Shown one piece after another: positions 52,680 to 62,602 of a stretch of 64,000 nucleotides of DNA. Origin of the DNA: an uncultured Agathobacter sp. (GTDB lineage Bacteria > Bacillota > Clostridia > Lachnospirales > Lachnospiraceae); contig CAKRNE010000002.1 in assembly GCA_934365945.1 (NCBI GenBank), positions 1 through 64,000 on the forward strand, in the 5' to 3' direction. Position 1 is the first letter of the stretch. Every line of letters starts with the position of its first letter. Position numbers and translations under genes: made by a program. The notes below the pieces were generated by a model. It saw nothing but the letters and a program-made list of their open reading frames with translations. It had not been told where the DNA came from and made no database searches.

Positions 52680-53057
52680 TTAATCCCTCCCAACATGTTT
52701 ATTGATTAAGTTGATTACCTGATTTTTGTCAATAGGCTTCTGAATGAAATCAGATGCACCGGCTGTTAAGGCCTTTTTTAATTCGGACTGTGTGCCGACA
52801 GAGGATGCAACAAATATTGTGGCCTTTGGATCAAACTCTATAATTTCTGCAATTGCTGCATTTCCGTCCTTTATTGGCATTACAATATCCAAAAATGTCA
52901 AATCAGGTTTATGCTCTTTATACATGTCAATAGCCTGCTGACCGTTAGAAGCTTCAAGTATAGTAGGGGAACCTATTGAATTAATGATATCCTTCATTTG
53001 TTTTCTTGCGAGAATCGAGTCGTCGCAAACTAATATTTTAAGGTTGTCAATTGGCAT
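52680..53057 (-). CDS. Single-domain response regulator (CheY-like)
   Basis: This 125-residue receiver has the acidic pair in LVCDDSI, the phospho-acceptor Asp in LTFLDIVMPIKDG, a Ser at the switch position (VASSVG) and Lys in FIQKPI. There is no output domain. The ATG at 53057 follows GGAGA; seven codons of open frame upstream lack a ribosome site. It is co-transcribed with the CheX-like gene. With the EAL and PilZ proteins it suggests motility or surface behaviour control, but its kinase is not in the window. Confidence 0.88.
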   Translation of the reverse strand: MPIDNLKILVCDDSILARKQMKDIINSIGSPTILEASNGQQAIDMYKEHKPDLTFLDIVMPIKDGNAAIAEIIEFDPKATIFVASSVGTQSELKKALTAGASDFIQKPIDKNQVINLINKHVGRD

Positions 53058-53224
53058 TGTTATAATCTCCTTCTCCATAAAACAGTATTAAAAAACAATT
53101 TATGGTTCTATATTACTATATTTTTGATAAAAATTCAATAGTAAGTTGGGACTTATTTACTATTTAAATTTCGGACATAGGAGGTTATACTTATAAACAA
53201 ACGAAAGGCAATGGAGGAAGAAGC

Positions 53225-53566
53225 ATGAACTATTTTATCATAATTGATGCGGTCACGCTGATACTTGGAATTTACATAATCTTTGTTTCACTTAGAATGA
53301 AAAAAAGCGGCAAAATTGAAAGCACATTTGTGGCTGAGGATGAGATGAAAAAGATAAAGGATACAGCCGGCTATATATCGTATATTTATCCAAAGTCACT
53401 TGTGTTTGGCATTGTGATTTTTGTTATCAGTATAGTTGCGATAGTTTCGGATTGTCTTAAAAAGATACCATACTGGTCATATGTTGAAATGATTATATTT
53501 GTAGCAGTAATTATATGGTTTTCAAATATGTTACGAAATGCAAGGGAAAAATTTGTTAAATTCTAA
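53225..53566 (+). CDS. Small membrane protein of unknown function (113 aa)
   Basis: This protein has three predicted membrane helices (about 3-22, 57-76 and 83-101) with a charged loop (RMKKSGKIESTFVAEDEMKK) after the first. GGAGGAAGAAGC precedes the ATG. I do not recognise a family. It stands alone between the chemotaxis-like pair and the 6S RNA gene. Confidence 0.65.
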   Translation: MNYFIIIDAVTLILGIYIIFVSLRMKKSGKIESTFVAEDEMKKIKDTAGYISYIYPKSLVFGIVIFVISIVAIVSDCLKKIPYWSYVEMIIFVAVIIWFSNMLRNAREKFVKF

Positions 53567-53579
53567 CATGAATTTTGCA

Positions 53580-53608
53580 TTGCAACATGAGACATAATAA
53601 AGTATAAT
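53580..53608 (+). promoter_or_regulatory. Promoter of the 6S RNA gene
   Basis: TTGCAA (53580-53585), 17 bases and TATAAT (53603-53608) form a strong vegetative promoter pointing into a gene-free, structured stretch. Confidence 0.72.
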
Positions 53609-53615
53609 GAATTTA

Positions 53616-53805
53616 CAAAGATACCTGAGATGTTCGACAACCCTGTGTATTTAGAACCTACATTTACTTTAAACGGGATTCCTATATGAGCTGTTGGATG
53701 TCAGGCCGTCATTATGCAGCGGAAGGCAGAAGGCAGACTGCGGTTACCCACCTAGCAAGAGCGCTAGGAGTCTAAATTACAGGACCGGCATTTTGGGTTC
53801 TTACA
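53616..53805 (+). ncRNA. ssrS: 6S RNA (RNA polymerase-binding regulator)
   Basis: Following a strong promoter, about 190 bases carry features I recall from clostridial 6S RNAs: CCTGAGATGTTCGAC near the 5' end, GAACCTACA and AAACGGGAT in the first third, GGATGTCAGGCC and GCGGAAGGCAGA in the middle, then TTACCCACCTAGC with the CTAGC...GCTAGG hairpin, and GGACCGGCATTTTGGGTTC at the 3' end. No ribosome-bound frame is credible here. 6S RNA imitates an open promoter and sequesters the housekeeping RNA polymerase. The exact ends are estimates. A covariance search was not possible. Confidence 0.72.
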
Positions 53806-53904
53806 AAAGAATAATAATGTACAAAAGAACTCCGGACGCACAGAAGATTTATGAGATACAAAAGATTTTCAAAGCACAAAGGATTTTTAAGTACAGATGA
53901 TAAA

Positions 53905-53933
53905 GGGAGCTGTTTTTGCAGCTCCCATTTTTT
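53905..53933 (+). terminator. Terminator downstream of the 6S RNA region
   Basis: GGGAGCTG (53905-53912) pairs with CAGCTCCC (53919-53926) across TTTTTG, followed by ATTTTTT. It separates the 6S region from the SpoIID-domain gene. Confidence 0.85.
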
Positions 53934-53977
53934 GAGCAGTAAGTAACCACTATCTGGGTGTTAAGGAGAACAGGAAT

Positions 53978-55594
53978 TTGGCAAATAGGAGACGAAGACG
54001 GCAAAAGCCGAATCAGATGGTCTGGATAATGCTTGCGATAACCATGGTATGCGTGGTTATTGTTTTTGCAATTGTCAAGGTGCAAAAGGAAAAAGGTACG
54101 CTTGTAAAGCAGGCGAAGGCTGTGACAAGGGATATGGTGTATGAGAATGCATATATTGTTTCAAATGACGATGGAAGGCTGATTTTCATTTGTGATGGAG
54201 AGCTTTACAGAGCTAAGGGAACCATGGAGGAGAGCTTTACAGGTGTCTGTGATATTGAAATCAGTGGCTCAAAGGTGAAAAAGATACAGATAAAGCCGGA
54301 TGATATATCAGGTGTGATGCTGTCGTACGGAAACGGCACAATGCAGATTGCGGGGCAGGACGATATTCCGATGCAGTCAGACGAGCTGCCGGTGTATGAT
54401 GAGACAGGAGATACGCCTAGGGAAATATCAGTTTCGGACCTGATAATAGGCAGTGAAACACTTTCCTACATACTTGATTCGGGCAGGATATGTGCCATTG
54501 TCAGAAGACAGGCACCAGACCTTACATACATAAGAGTACTTATAAAAAACGACGGAAAGGATGCGTTTCCCAAAATTGCGGCAGGTGCAGCGTCTAACCT
54601 TTATGTGGATGATGCCGACTGCGGCAGCAGTGCTATTGATGATGTGGGTGCATATATGGCAAATGTACAGAAAGGTAAGATAAAGGTGAGCTCAGCAGAC
54701 AATTATGTCAGCATAAACGGTAAGAGCTATCCGGGCTCGTTTGAGTTTATCGGGACAGATGCAGGCATTGTGGCGGTGAATACAGTCGATGTGGAGACAT
54801 ATGTGCGCTATGTGCTGCCGTCGGAGATGCCGTCCACATTTGGGGCTGAGGCGCTTAAGGCACAGGCTGTTTGCGCGAGAACCTTTGTGTATTCACAGAT
54901 GAAAAATACACAGTATGCGCTATATGGAGCCAATATAGACAATACCACGGCTTTTCAGGTCTATAACTCTTCGGAAGCAAAACAGTCAACCGATGAGGCT
55001 GTAAAAGCTACAGCAGGACAGGTTGTCTCATGTGGAGGAAGCTTAATAACATGCTATTATTTTTCCACATCTGCCGGAAAAACAGAGGATATGGAGGTCT
55101 GGTCTTCGAGTACGCCTGATTTCATACACAAGGTGGAGTCGGTGGATGACAATTCGCCATACTACAGATGGACCTCGGAGCTTGAATTATCAGCATATAA
55201 TGATCCGCAGTATGGTGCGGCTACAGGCATTTGTGCGGATAAAACCTCTGACGCAGGATATGTACTTTCACTTACTATAAGCTATGGAAACAAATCACAG
55301 ACATTTACGGCGGAGAATGATATAAGAAAGGCACTGGGGCATTATCAGAAAAAGGTTACATTAAACGATGGCTCTGTGAGGGAGAATATGTCGATGATAC
55401 CAAGCGCCTGCTTTAGTGTGAGTGCCGGTGCAGATGGTCACTATACGCTGTCCGGAGGAGGCTTTGGTCATGGAATAGGCTTCAGCCAATATGGTGCAGA
55501 CAGGCTGGCAAAGGCAGGAAGCAGCTATAAGGATATAATCGGATATTATTACAAGGATGTGACAGTTGTGGATATAAGCAGTTTAAAAAATTGA
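53978..55594 (+). CDS. SpoIID/LytB-domain protein, membrane-anchored
   Basis: This 538-residue protein starts at TTG 53978 behind AAGGAG. A very basic cytoplasmic start (NRRRRRQK), one membrane helix (residues 15-33) and a long external part follow. The SpoIID/LytB domain occupies about 235-535: SYPGSFEFIG, VETYVRYVLPSEMP, EALKAQAVCARTFVYSQM, a YFSTSAGKTEDMEVWSSS block, and GFGHGIGFSQYGA. SpoIID is a lytic transglycosylase that acts on denuded peptidoglycan strands; the catalytic Glu equivalent is in LPSEMP. This is longer than SpoIID itself, so it is probably a paralogue rather than the sporulation protein. Confidence 0.87.
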   Translation: MANRRRRRQKPNQMVWIMLAITMVCVVIVFAIVKVQKEKGTLVKQAKAVTRDMVYENAYIVSNDDGRLIFICDGELYRAKGTMEESFTGVCDIEISGSKVKKIQIKPDDISGVMLSYGNGTMQIAGQDDIPMQSDELPVYDETGDTPREISVSDLIIGSETLSYILDSGRICAIVRRQAPDLTYIRVLIKNDGKDAFPKIAAGAASNLYVDDADCGSSAIDDVGAYMANVQKGKIKVSSADNYVSINGKSYPGSFEFIGTDAGIVAVNTVDVETYVRYVLPSEMPSTFGAEALKAQAVCARTFVYSQMKNTQYALYGANIDNTTAFQVYNSSEAKQSTDEAVKATAGQVVSCGGSLITCYYFSTSAGKTEDMEVWSSSTPDFIHKVESVDDNSPYYRWTSELELSAYNDPQYGAATGICADKTSDAGYVLSLTISYGNKSQTFTAENDIRKALGHYQKKVTLNDGSVRENMSMIPSACFSVSAGADGHYTLSGGGFGHGIGFSQYGADRLAKAGSSYKDIIGYYYKDVTVVDISSLKN

Positions 55595-55691
55595 TAGCAT
55601 GGATAGTAGAAATGTGGTAATATCGAAGTACTTAGACACATGAGTATGTGTGTGGTAGCAGGATACATTTAGAGAACAAGAGGATTTGACA

Positions 55692-57146
55692 ATGAATTTA
55701 CCGATAGAGTTTGAAAAAAAGATGAAGGCCTTTCTGGGTGATGAGTGGGATGATTTCTTATACAGCTATGACAATAACCGTTTTCAGGCGCTTCGCTTTA
55801 ATACACTTAAAGTTGGAAAAAATAAAAGCGTTGAAGAAGAAATCGCCGGAATAATGGATAAGCTTTGCATACCGATGGACAAAAAAGTTACGTGGGCGAA
55901 CGATGCTTACTATTATGACGAGGAAAAACGCCCCGGAAAGCATCCGTACCACGAGATGGGACTTTACTATATTCAGGAGCCAAGCGCCATGTCGGCGGCT
56001 GCTCTTTTAGCCCCAAAGCCGGGCATGAGAGTGCTTGACCTGTGCGCGGCACCCGGAGGAAAGAGCACGCAGCTTGCCACATATTTAGGAGACAGCGGGC
56101 TTTTGGTGTCAAATGAGATTAACACACAAAGAAGCCGGATTTTGTCGCAGAATATAGAGCGTATGGGAATCAAAAATGCGATTGTGACAAATGAGGACAG
56201 CTTTGTGCTTGCTTCACATTTTCCAAGCTTTTTTAATGCTATACAGGTGGATGCACCTTGCTCAGGAGAGGGAATGTTTAGAAAGCTGCCTGAGGCTGTG
56301 GAGCAGTGGAGCGTGGAAAATGTGGCAATCTGTGCGGCAAGGCAGAAGGAAATACTGGACAATGCCGCAGTGATGCTTAAGCCCGGAGGTGTGATAGTGT
56401 ACAGCACATGCACCTTCTCAAGGGAAGAAAATGAGGATGTAATTGAGTATTTTTTGGAGAGTCATTCTGATTTTACACTTGAAGAAATGGAGCGGTTCTG
56501 GCCACATAAGCAGGATGGAGAGGGCCATTTTGTGGCAAAGCTTGTGAGAAGAGGCAGTGTTAATGAGTTTGATGCGGATTATGATGTATGCGAGGATAGC
56601 TGTAATAAAGTAGAGGATACAGGCCTTAAAGATGACCGGAAAACCAAAAAGAACAAAAATAATAAGAACAGGAAAAATGAAACGAAGTCAGCTCTTACAA
56701 GCGAAAATATGAAACTTCTCTCAGAGTTTCTTGATGAGACCGTATCAGAGGATATGGCAGCATGGATAAAAAACGCAAGGCTTGTCATGTTTGGGGAACA
56801 GCTTTACAGGCTGCCGGATATGGAGGTGGATATCAAGGGGCTTAAGGTGCAGCGCGCAGGGCTTCATATAGGAGAGTTCAAAAAGCAGCGCTTTGAGCCG
56901 TCGCATTCGCTTGCACTTGCGCTTAAGCTAAGTGAAGCCAAAAATGTGGTAAAGCTTACCTGTGATGATCCACAGACTATCGGCTTTTTCAATGGCCAGT
57001 CAGTCATGCTGCATAACGAGCAGGCAGCAGAATGCAAAAAGGGCTGGGCACTTGTATGTGTGGACGGCTATCCGGCCGGCTGGGGCAAGGTGAATGGTGC
57101 ACAGGTTAAAAACCATTATCCTAAGGGGCTTAGAAATAAAATATAA
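55692..57146 (+). CDS. RsmF-like rRNA cytosine-C5 methyltransferase
   Basis: This 484-residue protein belongs to the NOL1/NOP2/Sun family, which methylates cytosines in rRNA or tRNA. The SAM-binding motif is VLDLCAAPGGKSTQLA (residues 114-129), the catalytic Cys240 lies in VYSTCTFSREEN and the second Cys190 in DAPCSGEG. Residues about 295-325 form a Lys/Asn-rich spacer (KTKKNKNNKNRKNETK). The C-terminal domain (325-484) is the PUA-like RsmF extension, whose GWGK/NGAQVKNHYPKGLR end is typical. The ATG at 55692 follows AGAGG. Confidence 0.9.
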   Translation: MNLPIEFEKKMKAFLGDEWDDFLYSYDNNRFQALRFNTLKVGKNKSVEEEIAGIMDKLCIPMDKKVTWANDAYYYDEEKRPGKHPYHEMGLYYIQEPSAMSAAALLAPKPGMRVLDLCAAPGGKSTQLATYLGDSGLLVSNEINTQRSRILSQNIERMGIKNAIVTNEDSFVLASHFPSFFNAIQVDAPCSGEGMFRKLPEAVEQWSVENVAICAARQKEILDNAAVMLKPGGVIVYSTCTFSREENEDVIEYFLESHSDFTLEEMERFWPHKQDGEGHFVAKLVRRGSVNEFDADYDVCEDSCNKVEDTGLKDDRKTKKNKNNKNRKNETKSALTSENMKLLSEFLDETVSEDMAAWIKNARLVMFGEQLYRLPDMEVDIKGLKVQRAGLHIGEFKKQRFEPSHSLALALKLSEAKNVVKLTCDDPQTIGFFNGQSVMLHNEQAAECKKGWALVCVDGYPAGWGKVNGAQVKNHYPKGLRNKI

Positions 57147-57179
57147 ATCAAAATATAAATAAAATAGAGAAATTTTTAC

Positions 57180-57207
57180 TTGCAAAATATAGAGATTGTG
57201 CTAAAAT
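57180..57207 (+). promoter_or_regulatory. Promoter of the pheST leader
   Basis: TTGCAA (57180-57185), 16 bases and TAAAAT (57202-57207) lie at the right distance ahead of the T-box leader, which would begin at about 57214. Confidence 0.6.
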
Positions 57208-57213
57208 GACTTA

Positions 57214-57525
57214 TGTGTTATTAAGACATAAGCATTTGCGATATATATGTCGCAGCTATATATAATAAAAGCAATGAAGGTGCATAGTAGATTATAGTAC
57301 TTTGACCAGAGAGAGATTGTCACCGGCTGAAAGCAGTCTTACAAAAAGGCTATTGATTGAAGTTCACACTGAAGCTGCATGGATGAAGCAACAGTAGTTC
57401 ATGACGTGTTATGTACGTTACACATATAATGAGAGTCCATTGGATACTTTTTCAATGGAAATCAGGGTGGTATCGCGGAATTTTCGTCCCTGCACGGTTT
57501 AACAGCCATGCAGGGGCGTTTTTTT
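57214..57525 (+). promoter_or_regulatory. T-box riboswitch leader, phenylalanine-specific
   Basis: The T-box sequence AGGGTGGTATCGCG (57464-57477) is intact, and its TGGT pairs with an uncharged tRNA 3' end. The upstream stem I region has the AGAGA motif (near 57309-57314), and a TTC triplet at 57363-57365 in AGTTCACA fits the phenylalanine specifier codon. The alternative terminator is CCCTGCACGG paired with the TGCAGGG arm (57487-57514), then seven Ts. Uncharged tRNA-Phe would let transcription proceed into pheS-pheT. Confidence 0.93.
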
Positions 57526-57601
57526 ATCGCATAAACGGCGAATTCGAGTTTGGAGTTACGAGTTTATGCAAATTAAGAAAAATATTATGAGGTGAAATTC
57601 G

Positions 57602-58627
57602 ATGAGAGACAAAATTCAACAGATCAGAGAAAAAGCACTTGCTGAAATTGATAAGGCTGACGGCCTTGAAAAATTAAATGATGTGCGTGCTGCAATTCTT
57701 GGAAAGAAGGGTGAGCTCACAGCAGTCTTAAAGGGCATGAAGGATGTTGCTCCAGATGAGAGACCAAAGGTAGGCCAGTGGGTTAATGAGACACGTGAGG
57801 CAGTTGAGAAGCTTCTTGATGAGAAGGTTAAGAAATTTGAGGCAGAGGCACTTAAGCGCAAGTATGAGAGCGAGAAAATAGATGTCACTATGCCTGCAAA
57901 GAGAAGCAAAAAGGGTAATCTGCATCCTGTAACACAGGTAAAGGACCAACTCTCAGAGATTTTCACATCTATGGGCTTTGAGGTTTACGAGGGAACAGAA
58001 ATCGAGAATGATTACTATAATTTCACAGCTTTAAATACTCCAAAGGATCATCCGGCGCGTGATATGCAGGATACATTCTACTTATCACCTGAGTTCTTAC
58101 TTCGTACACAGACCTCTGCAGGACAGATTCATGTTATGGAAGCAAAGAAGCCGCCTATCAAAGTTGTTTCACCGGGTAAGGTTTTCCGTTCGGATGATGA
58201 TGCAACACATTCTCCTATGTTCACACAGATGGAGGGACTTGTGGTAGATAAGGGCATCACACTCTGTGATTTAAAGGGTATGCTTGACCAGCTTGTAAAG
58301 AAGATGTTCGGAAAGAATGTCACAACTCGTCTTCGTCCTTCATATTTCCCATTTACAGAGCCATCTGTAGAGGTTGATGTAAGCTGCTTCCAGTGCCACG
58401 GCAAGGGATGTTCTTTGTGCAAGGGAACAGGCTGGATAGAGGTGCTTGGTGCAGGCGTTGTAAATAAAAAGGTGCTTGAGGGCTGCGGTATAGACACAGA
58501 TGAGTACAGCGGCTTTGCATTCGGTATCGGTCTTGAGCGTATTGCAATGCTCAAATACGGAATCAACAACATCAAGCTTTTATTCGAGTCAGACCTTAGG
58601 GTATTAGACCAGATTGATGACAACTAG
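57602..58627 (+). CDS. pheS: Phenylalanyl-tRNA synthetase alpha subunit
   Basis: This 341-residue class II synthetase subunit has an N-terminal coiled-coil arm (about 1-95) that touches tRNA and a catalytic domain with motif 2 ([20 protein letters not shown]) and motif 3 ([17 protein letters not shown]). A Cys cluster [16 protein letters not shown] (about 262-278) suggests a zinc site, as found in part of the PheS family. GAGG precedes the ATG. It is controlled by the T-box and co-transcribed with pheT. Confidence 0.96.
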   Translation: MRDKIQQIREKALAEIDKADGLEKLNDVRAAILGKKGELTAVLKGMKDVAPDERPKVGQWVNETREAVEKLLDEKVKKFEAEALKRKYESEKIDVTMPAKRSKKGNLHPVTQVKDQLSEIFTSMGFEVYEGTEIENDYYNFTALNTPKDHPARDMQDTFYLSPEFLLRTQTSAGQIHVMEAKKPPIKVVSPGKVFRSDDDATHSPMFTQMEGLVVDKGITLCDLKGMLDQLVKKMFGKNVTTRLRPSYFPFTEPSVEVDVSCFQCHGKGCSLCKGTGWIEVLGAGVVNKKVLEGCGIDTDEYSGFAFGIGLERIAMLKYGINNIKLLFESDLRVLDQIDDN

Positions 58628-58663
58628 ATTCATTTCTTGAATATATAACAGGAGGCAAAAATT

Positions 58664-61084
58664 ATGTTAACACCACTTAGCTGGTTAAAGGATTATGTAG
58701 ATATAGATGTAACTCCAAAGGAGTTAGAGGAAAAATTATTCTCATGCGGTTTCGAGGTTGAGGAATCATATGAGGTGGGAAAGGATATCTCAAACGTAGT
58801 AGTCGGCCTTGTAGAAAAATGTGAGCCGATTCCTGAGACACACTTAAGTTTGTGCCAGGTAAATGCAGGAGAGCATGGCACATTCCAGATCTGCTGCGGT
58901 GCAGACAATGTAAAGGCAGGAGGTAAATTCCCTCTCGCACTTATCGGTGCCACAGTATATGCAACAGCAAAGGATCACGTTACAATAGAGGGCGTGATGG
59001 AGATAAAGCAGGGCAAGCTGCGTGGATATGATTCATATGGAATGTTATGCTCAGGTGTAGAGCTTGGCTTAAATGAAGACCTCTATCCGGGTGCAGGCTA
59101 CAACGGACTTTTGGTTTTACCTGAGGATGCAGAGGTTGGAGCAGATGTAAAGCCTATCCTTGGTCTTGATGACTGGATTTTTGATATTGCAATCACTGCA
59201 AACAGACCAGACTGCCAGTGTATATACGGCATGGCAAGAGAGGTTGCTGCTGTTTTGGGAAAAGAGCTTAAGGAGCCTGCAATTGACTATACTGCAGATG
59301 ATGTGAAGAAGGAAAACTTCAAGGTATCTGTTCTGGCACAGGACATATGCCCTCGCTACACAGCTCACTATGTACATGATGTAAAAATCTCCGAGTCACC
59401 TGCATGGATGAGAAAACGTCTTGCACTTGTCGGAATTGGTTCTATCTCAAATGTGGTAGACATCACTAACTTTATTTTAAAAGAGCTCGGACAGCCAATG
59501 CATGCTTTTGATTACTCATACCTTGAGGGAGATGAGATTGTAGTAAGACGTGCAAACGATGGAGAGAAAATTGTCACACTTGATGAGAAGGAATTTGAGT
59601 TAAACAGCAATAACCTCGTTATCTGTGACGGAAAGAAGCCGGTTGCGCTCGCCGGTATCATGGGCGGCTTAAATTCTGAGATTAACAACGGCACCACAGA
59701 GGTGATGTTTGAGTCTGCAAAATTTGCAAGAGATAATATCAGAAAGAGCTCACGTGCGTTGGGACAGTCATCTGATTCGAGTGCGCTTTACTCAAAGGGA
59801 GTAAACGAGTACACAACAGCTATGGCTATGAAGAGAGCACTTCATTTGATGGAGGAGCTTGGCTGTGGTAAGGTTTCTTCAACACACGTTGAGGTGACTA
59901 CAGGAAATTCACTTGAGCCAAAAGAAATGAAGGTTTCTATTGCAAAGGTTAACGGCGTGCTTGGAATAGAGGTTCCTACAGAGGATATCGTGAGAATACT
60001 CACAAATTTAGGTTTTGCACCGGTTGTAAACGGTGATGAGCTGACACTTATGATTCCTGCATACCGTGAGGATATGGAGGATTATCCGGATGTGGCAGAG
60101 GAGGTTATCCGTATGTATGGCTATGACCATGTCATTCCTGCATTCATGCCTACAGCACAGGTTACGCTCGGAGGACTCAACCTTAGACAGCAGACTGAGC
60201 GCAAGCTAAAGGAGGTGCTCTGTGCAGCAGGAGCATATGAGGGAATACACTACTCATTCTTCTCACCTGCTGATCTTGATCTGCTCAGGTTCCCGGAGGA
60301 TGCACCTGAAAGACATGCTATCAGGCTTATAAACCCAATCAATGTTGACCTCTCGCTTATGAGAACAACACTTGCTTCTGAGATGCTTTACGCTATGGCA
60401 AGAAACCAGAAGAAGGGTATCCTGGAGGGAAGAATCTTTGAGCTTGGAAATATCTTTATCGCAAAGGAGCTTCCGCTTACAGAGTATCCGGATGAGAGAG
60501 AGACACTTTGCGCAGGCGTATTCGGTGAGGATGAATCGTTCTTTACTATAAAGGGACTGGCTGAGACTGTAGCGGATGCGCTTGATGTGAAGTTTACATA
60601 CAAGCCAGCTCAAAAGCCATTCCTTCATCCGTATCAGACCGCAGAGGTATTCTGTGACGGTCAAAGGGTCGGATATCTCGGTCAGGTAAGATATGAGATA
60701 TGCGATGAGCTTGACATGAGAGTACCGGCATATGTGATGGAGCTTGACCTTAGAGTTCTTTCACAGTGGTATGGAAAGGACAGAGTATTTACTCCAATCT
60801 CAAAATTTGATGATGAGAAGAGAGATTTTGCTTTTGTTGTGGACAAGGATATCACATGTGAGCAGATTGAAAACGGTATCAGAGAAGCCTGTGATTATGT
60901 TTCAGATGTTACATTGTTTGATGTTTACGAGGGTGTACAGCTGCCTCCGAATAAGAAGAGCATGGCGTACAGTGTAGTATTTACACCAAAGGATGAGGAG
61001 CTTAAGACTAAGAAGGTCGAGGGCTTTGTAAAGGATATACTTGCTCATCTTAAAGAGACTGCAGGTATCACACTTCGTGGTTAG
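58664..61084 (+). CDS. pheT: Phenylalanyl-tRNA synthetase beta subunit
   Basis: This 806-residue subunit opens with LTPLSWLKDYVDIDVTPKEL and the tRNA-binding B2 (EMAP-like) domain (about 40-155), then the B3/B4 editing domain (about 215-390), the B5 domain (about 405-475), the class II-like core and the C-terminal FDX-ACB anticodon domain (about 712-806: ISKFDDEKRDFAFVVDK). All the domains needed for editing of mischarged Tyr-tRNA-Phe are present. A GGAGGC site precedes the ATG, 36 bases after pheS. Confidence 0.96.
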   Translation: MLTPLSWLKDYVDIDVTPKELEEKLFSCGFEVEESYEVGKDISNVVVGLVEKCEPIPETHLSLCQVNAGEHGTFQICCGADNVKAGGKFPLALIGATVYATAKDHVTIEGVMEIKQGKLRGYDSYGMLCSGVELGLNEDLYPGAGYNGLLVLPEDAEVGADVKPILGLDDWIFDIAITANRPDCQCIYGMAREVAAVLGKELKEPAIDYTADDVKKENFKVSVLAQDICPRYTAHYVHDVKISESPAWMRKRLALVGIGSISNVVDITNFILKELGQPMHAFDYSYLEGDEIVVRRANDGEKIVTLDEKEFELNSNNLVICDGKKPVALAGIMGGLNSEINNGTTEVMFESAKFARDNIRKSSRALGQSSDSSALYSKGVNEYTTAMAMKRALHLMEELGCGKVSSTHVEVTTGNSLEPKEMKVSIAKVNGVLGIEVPTEDIVRILTNLGFAPVVNGDELTLMIPAYREDMEDYPDVAEEVIRMYGYDHVIPAFMPTAQVTLGGLNLRQQTERKLKEVLCAAGAYEGIHYSFFSPADLDLLRFPEDAPERHAIRLINPINVDLSLMRTTLASEMLYAMARNQKKGILEGRIFELGNIFIAKELPLTEYPDERETLCAGVFGEDESFFTIKGLAETVADALDVKFTYKPAQKPFLHPYQTAEVFCDGQRVGYLGQVRYEICDELDMRVPAYVMELDLRVLSQWYGKDRVFTPISKFDDEKRDFAFVVDKDITCEQIENGIREACDYVSDVTLFDVYEGVQLPPNKKSMAYSVVFTPKDEELKTKKVEGFVKDILAHLKETAGITLRG

Positions 61085-61115
61085 ACGTTAGTATAGTTTT
61101 AGGAATAGGAAAATT

Positions 61116-62165
61116 ATGGACGTAAAAGATTTTGATTATAATCTTCCGGAGGAGCTAATAGCACAGGATCCTCTGGAGGACCGCTCCAGCTCAAGACTCA
61201 TGGTGCTTGACAAGAAGACAGGAGAAGTCAGCCATCATGTGTTCAAGGAGATTGTTAAATATTTAAGACCGGGCGACTGCCTTGTGCTCAACAATACAAA
61301 GGTCATTCCTGCGCGTCTGTTTGGCGTGAAGGAAGGAACTATGGCAAAGATAGAGATACTTCTTCTAAAGCGCAGACAAAATGACGTATGGGAGACTCTT
61401 GTAAAGCCCGGTAAAAAGGCAAAGCCGGGCACGAAAATTATATTCGGTGACGGACTTTTAACCGGTGAAGTAATAGATGTGGTTGATGATGGAAACAGGC
61501 TGATTCAGTTTAGCTATGAGGGTATTTTTGAGGAGATACTTGATAAGCTCGGACAGATGCCGCTGCCACCGTATATCACACATCAGCTAAAGGACAAGAA
61601 CCGCTACCAGACAGTATATGCAAAGTATGACGGCTCGGCTGCTGCGCCTACGGCAGGACTGCATTTCACAAAGGAGCTTTTACAGCAGGTAAAGGATAAG
61701 GGAGTGGATATAGCAGAGGTGACGTTACATGTGGGGCTTGGCACCTTCAGACCGGTAAAGGTTGATAATGTGCTTGATCATCATATGCACTCTGAGTTTT
61801 ACATGGTGTCACAGGAGGCAGCAGACAAGATTAATAATGCAAAGAAAAATGGTGGCAGAATAATATCTGTCGGCACTACAAGCACACGTACCTTAGAGGC
61901 TGCGTCAGATGAAAACGGCATGCTAAGAGAGTGCAGCGGATGGACGGATATATTTATTTATCCGGGCTACAGCTTTAAGGTGATTGATTGTCTGATTACC
62001 AATTTCCATCTGCCACAGTCCACACTTGTCATGCTTGTGTCAGCGTTAGCAGGCAGAGAACATGTTCTTAATGCATACAAAGAGGCTGTAGAGGAAAGAT
62101 ACAGGTTTTTCAGCTTTGGTGACGCTATGTTTATCACAAACGATATGCATATGGACGAAAAATAA
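61116..62165 (+). CDS. queA: S-adenosylmethionine:tRNA ribosyltransferase-isomerase
   Basis: This 349-residue enzyme performs the penultimate step of queuosine synthesis in tRNA, adding an epoxycyclopentane from SAM. Diagnostic blocks are [20 protein letters not shown] at the start, [27 protein letters not shown], the THVGLGTF-type segment [14 protein letters not shown], and [18 protein letters not shown]. It has full length. The start lies 31 bases after pheT and has a weak GGAA-type ribosome site, so read-through from the pheST unit is likely. Confidence 0.96.
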   Translation: MDVKDFDYNLPEELIAQDPLEDRSSSRLMVLDKKTGEVSHHVFKEIVKYLRPGDCLVLNNTKVIPARLFGVKEGTMAKIEILLLKRRQNDVWETLVKPGKKAKPGTKIIFGDGLLTGEVIDVVDDGNRLIQFSYEGIFEEILDKLGQMPLPPYITHQLKDKNRYQTVYAKYDGSAAAPTAGLHFTKELLQQVKDKGVDIAEVTLHVGLGTFRPVKVDNVLDHHMHSEFYMVSQEAADKINNAKKNGGRIISVGTTSTRTLEAASDENGMLRECSGWTDIFIYPGYSFKVIDCLITNFHLPQSTLVMLVSALAGREHVLNAYKEAVEERYRFFSFGDAMFITNDMHMDEK

Positions 62166-62260
62166 TAATATCAACACTTGTAAACATGTGTTTTTTGTAC
62201 TAATATAAATACGTAACCATTAAGGTAAAGTAAAAACATTATATTGAGGGAGCAGAGGTA

Positions 62261-62602
62261 ATGGAAGAAAAAAGAAAACACAAACGTCTTGATATTGACG
62301 TGTCAGTGCAGCTCGAAAGACTTGATGAGGATGGAGTAACTACACTCAAATATTGTCATGTCGATGTAAAAGATATTTCCAGAAGCGGTATCGGATTTAC
62401 ATCAAAGGTTGAGCTTGCAAATCATACATACTATGATACAAAGATCCAGATATGGACAAAGGAAATTGTTGACGCAGTTATCGAGATTGTAAGAAGTTCA
62501 AAGGATGAAGAAGGAGTATATCATTATGGTGCAGAGTTTATCGGCATGACAGATACTGATGCACTCAAGATTGATATTTATCAGATTTTCAATGATTTAT
62601 AA
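62261..62602 (+). CDS. PilZ-domain c-di-GMP receptor
   Basis: This 113-residue protein is a single PilZ domain. The RxxxR motif (Arg5-Lys-His-Lys-Arg9) and the DxSxxG motif (Asp38-Ile-Ser-Arg-Ser-Gly43) are both present, so it should bind cyclic di-GMP. There is no other domain. GGGAGCAGAGG precedes the ATG. Its gene overlaps aroA by 11 bases, an odd partnership that may reflect nothing more than operon growth. It is the receiver side of the c-di-GMP signal that the EIIC-EAL protein would turn off. Confidence 0.9.
   Translation: MEEKRKHKRLDIDVSVQLERLDEDGVTTLKYCHVDVKDISRSGIGFTSKVELANHTYYDTKIQIWTKEIVDAVIEIVRSSKDEEGVYHYGAEFIGMTDTDALKIDIYQIFNDL

Noticed and set aside
53694..53900. 68-codon frame on the plus strand
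   Set aside because: Lies within the probable 6S RNA and beyond; no ribosome site and no protein-like pattern.
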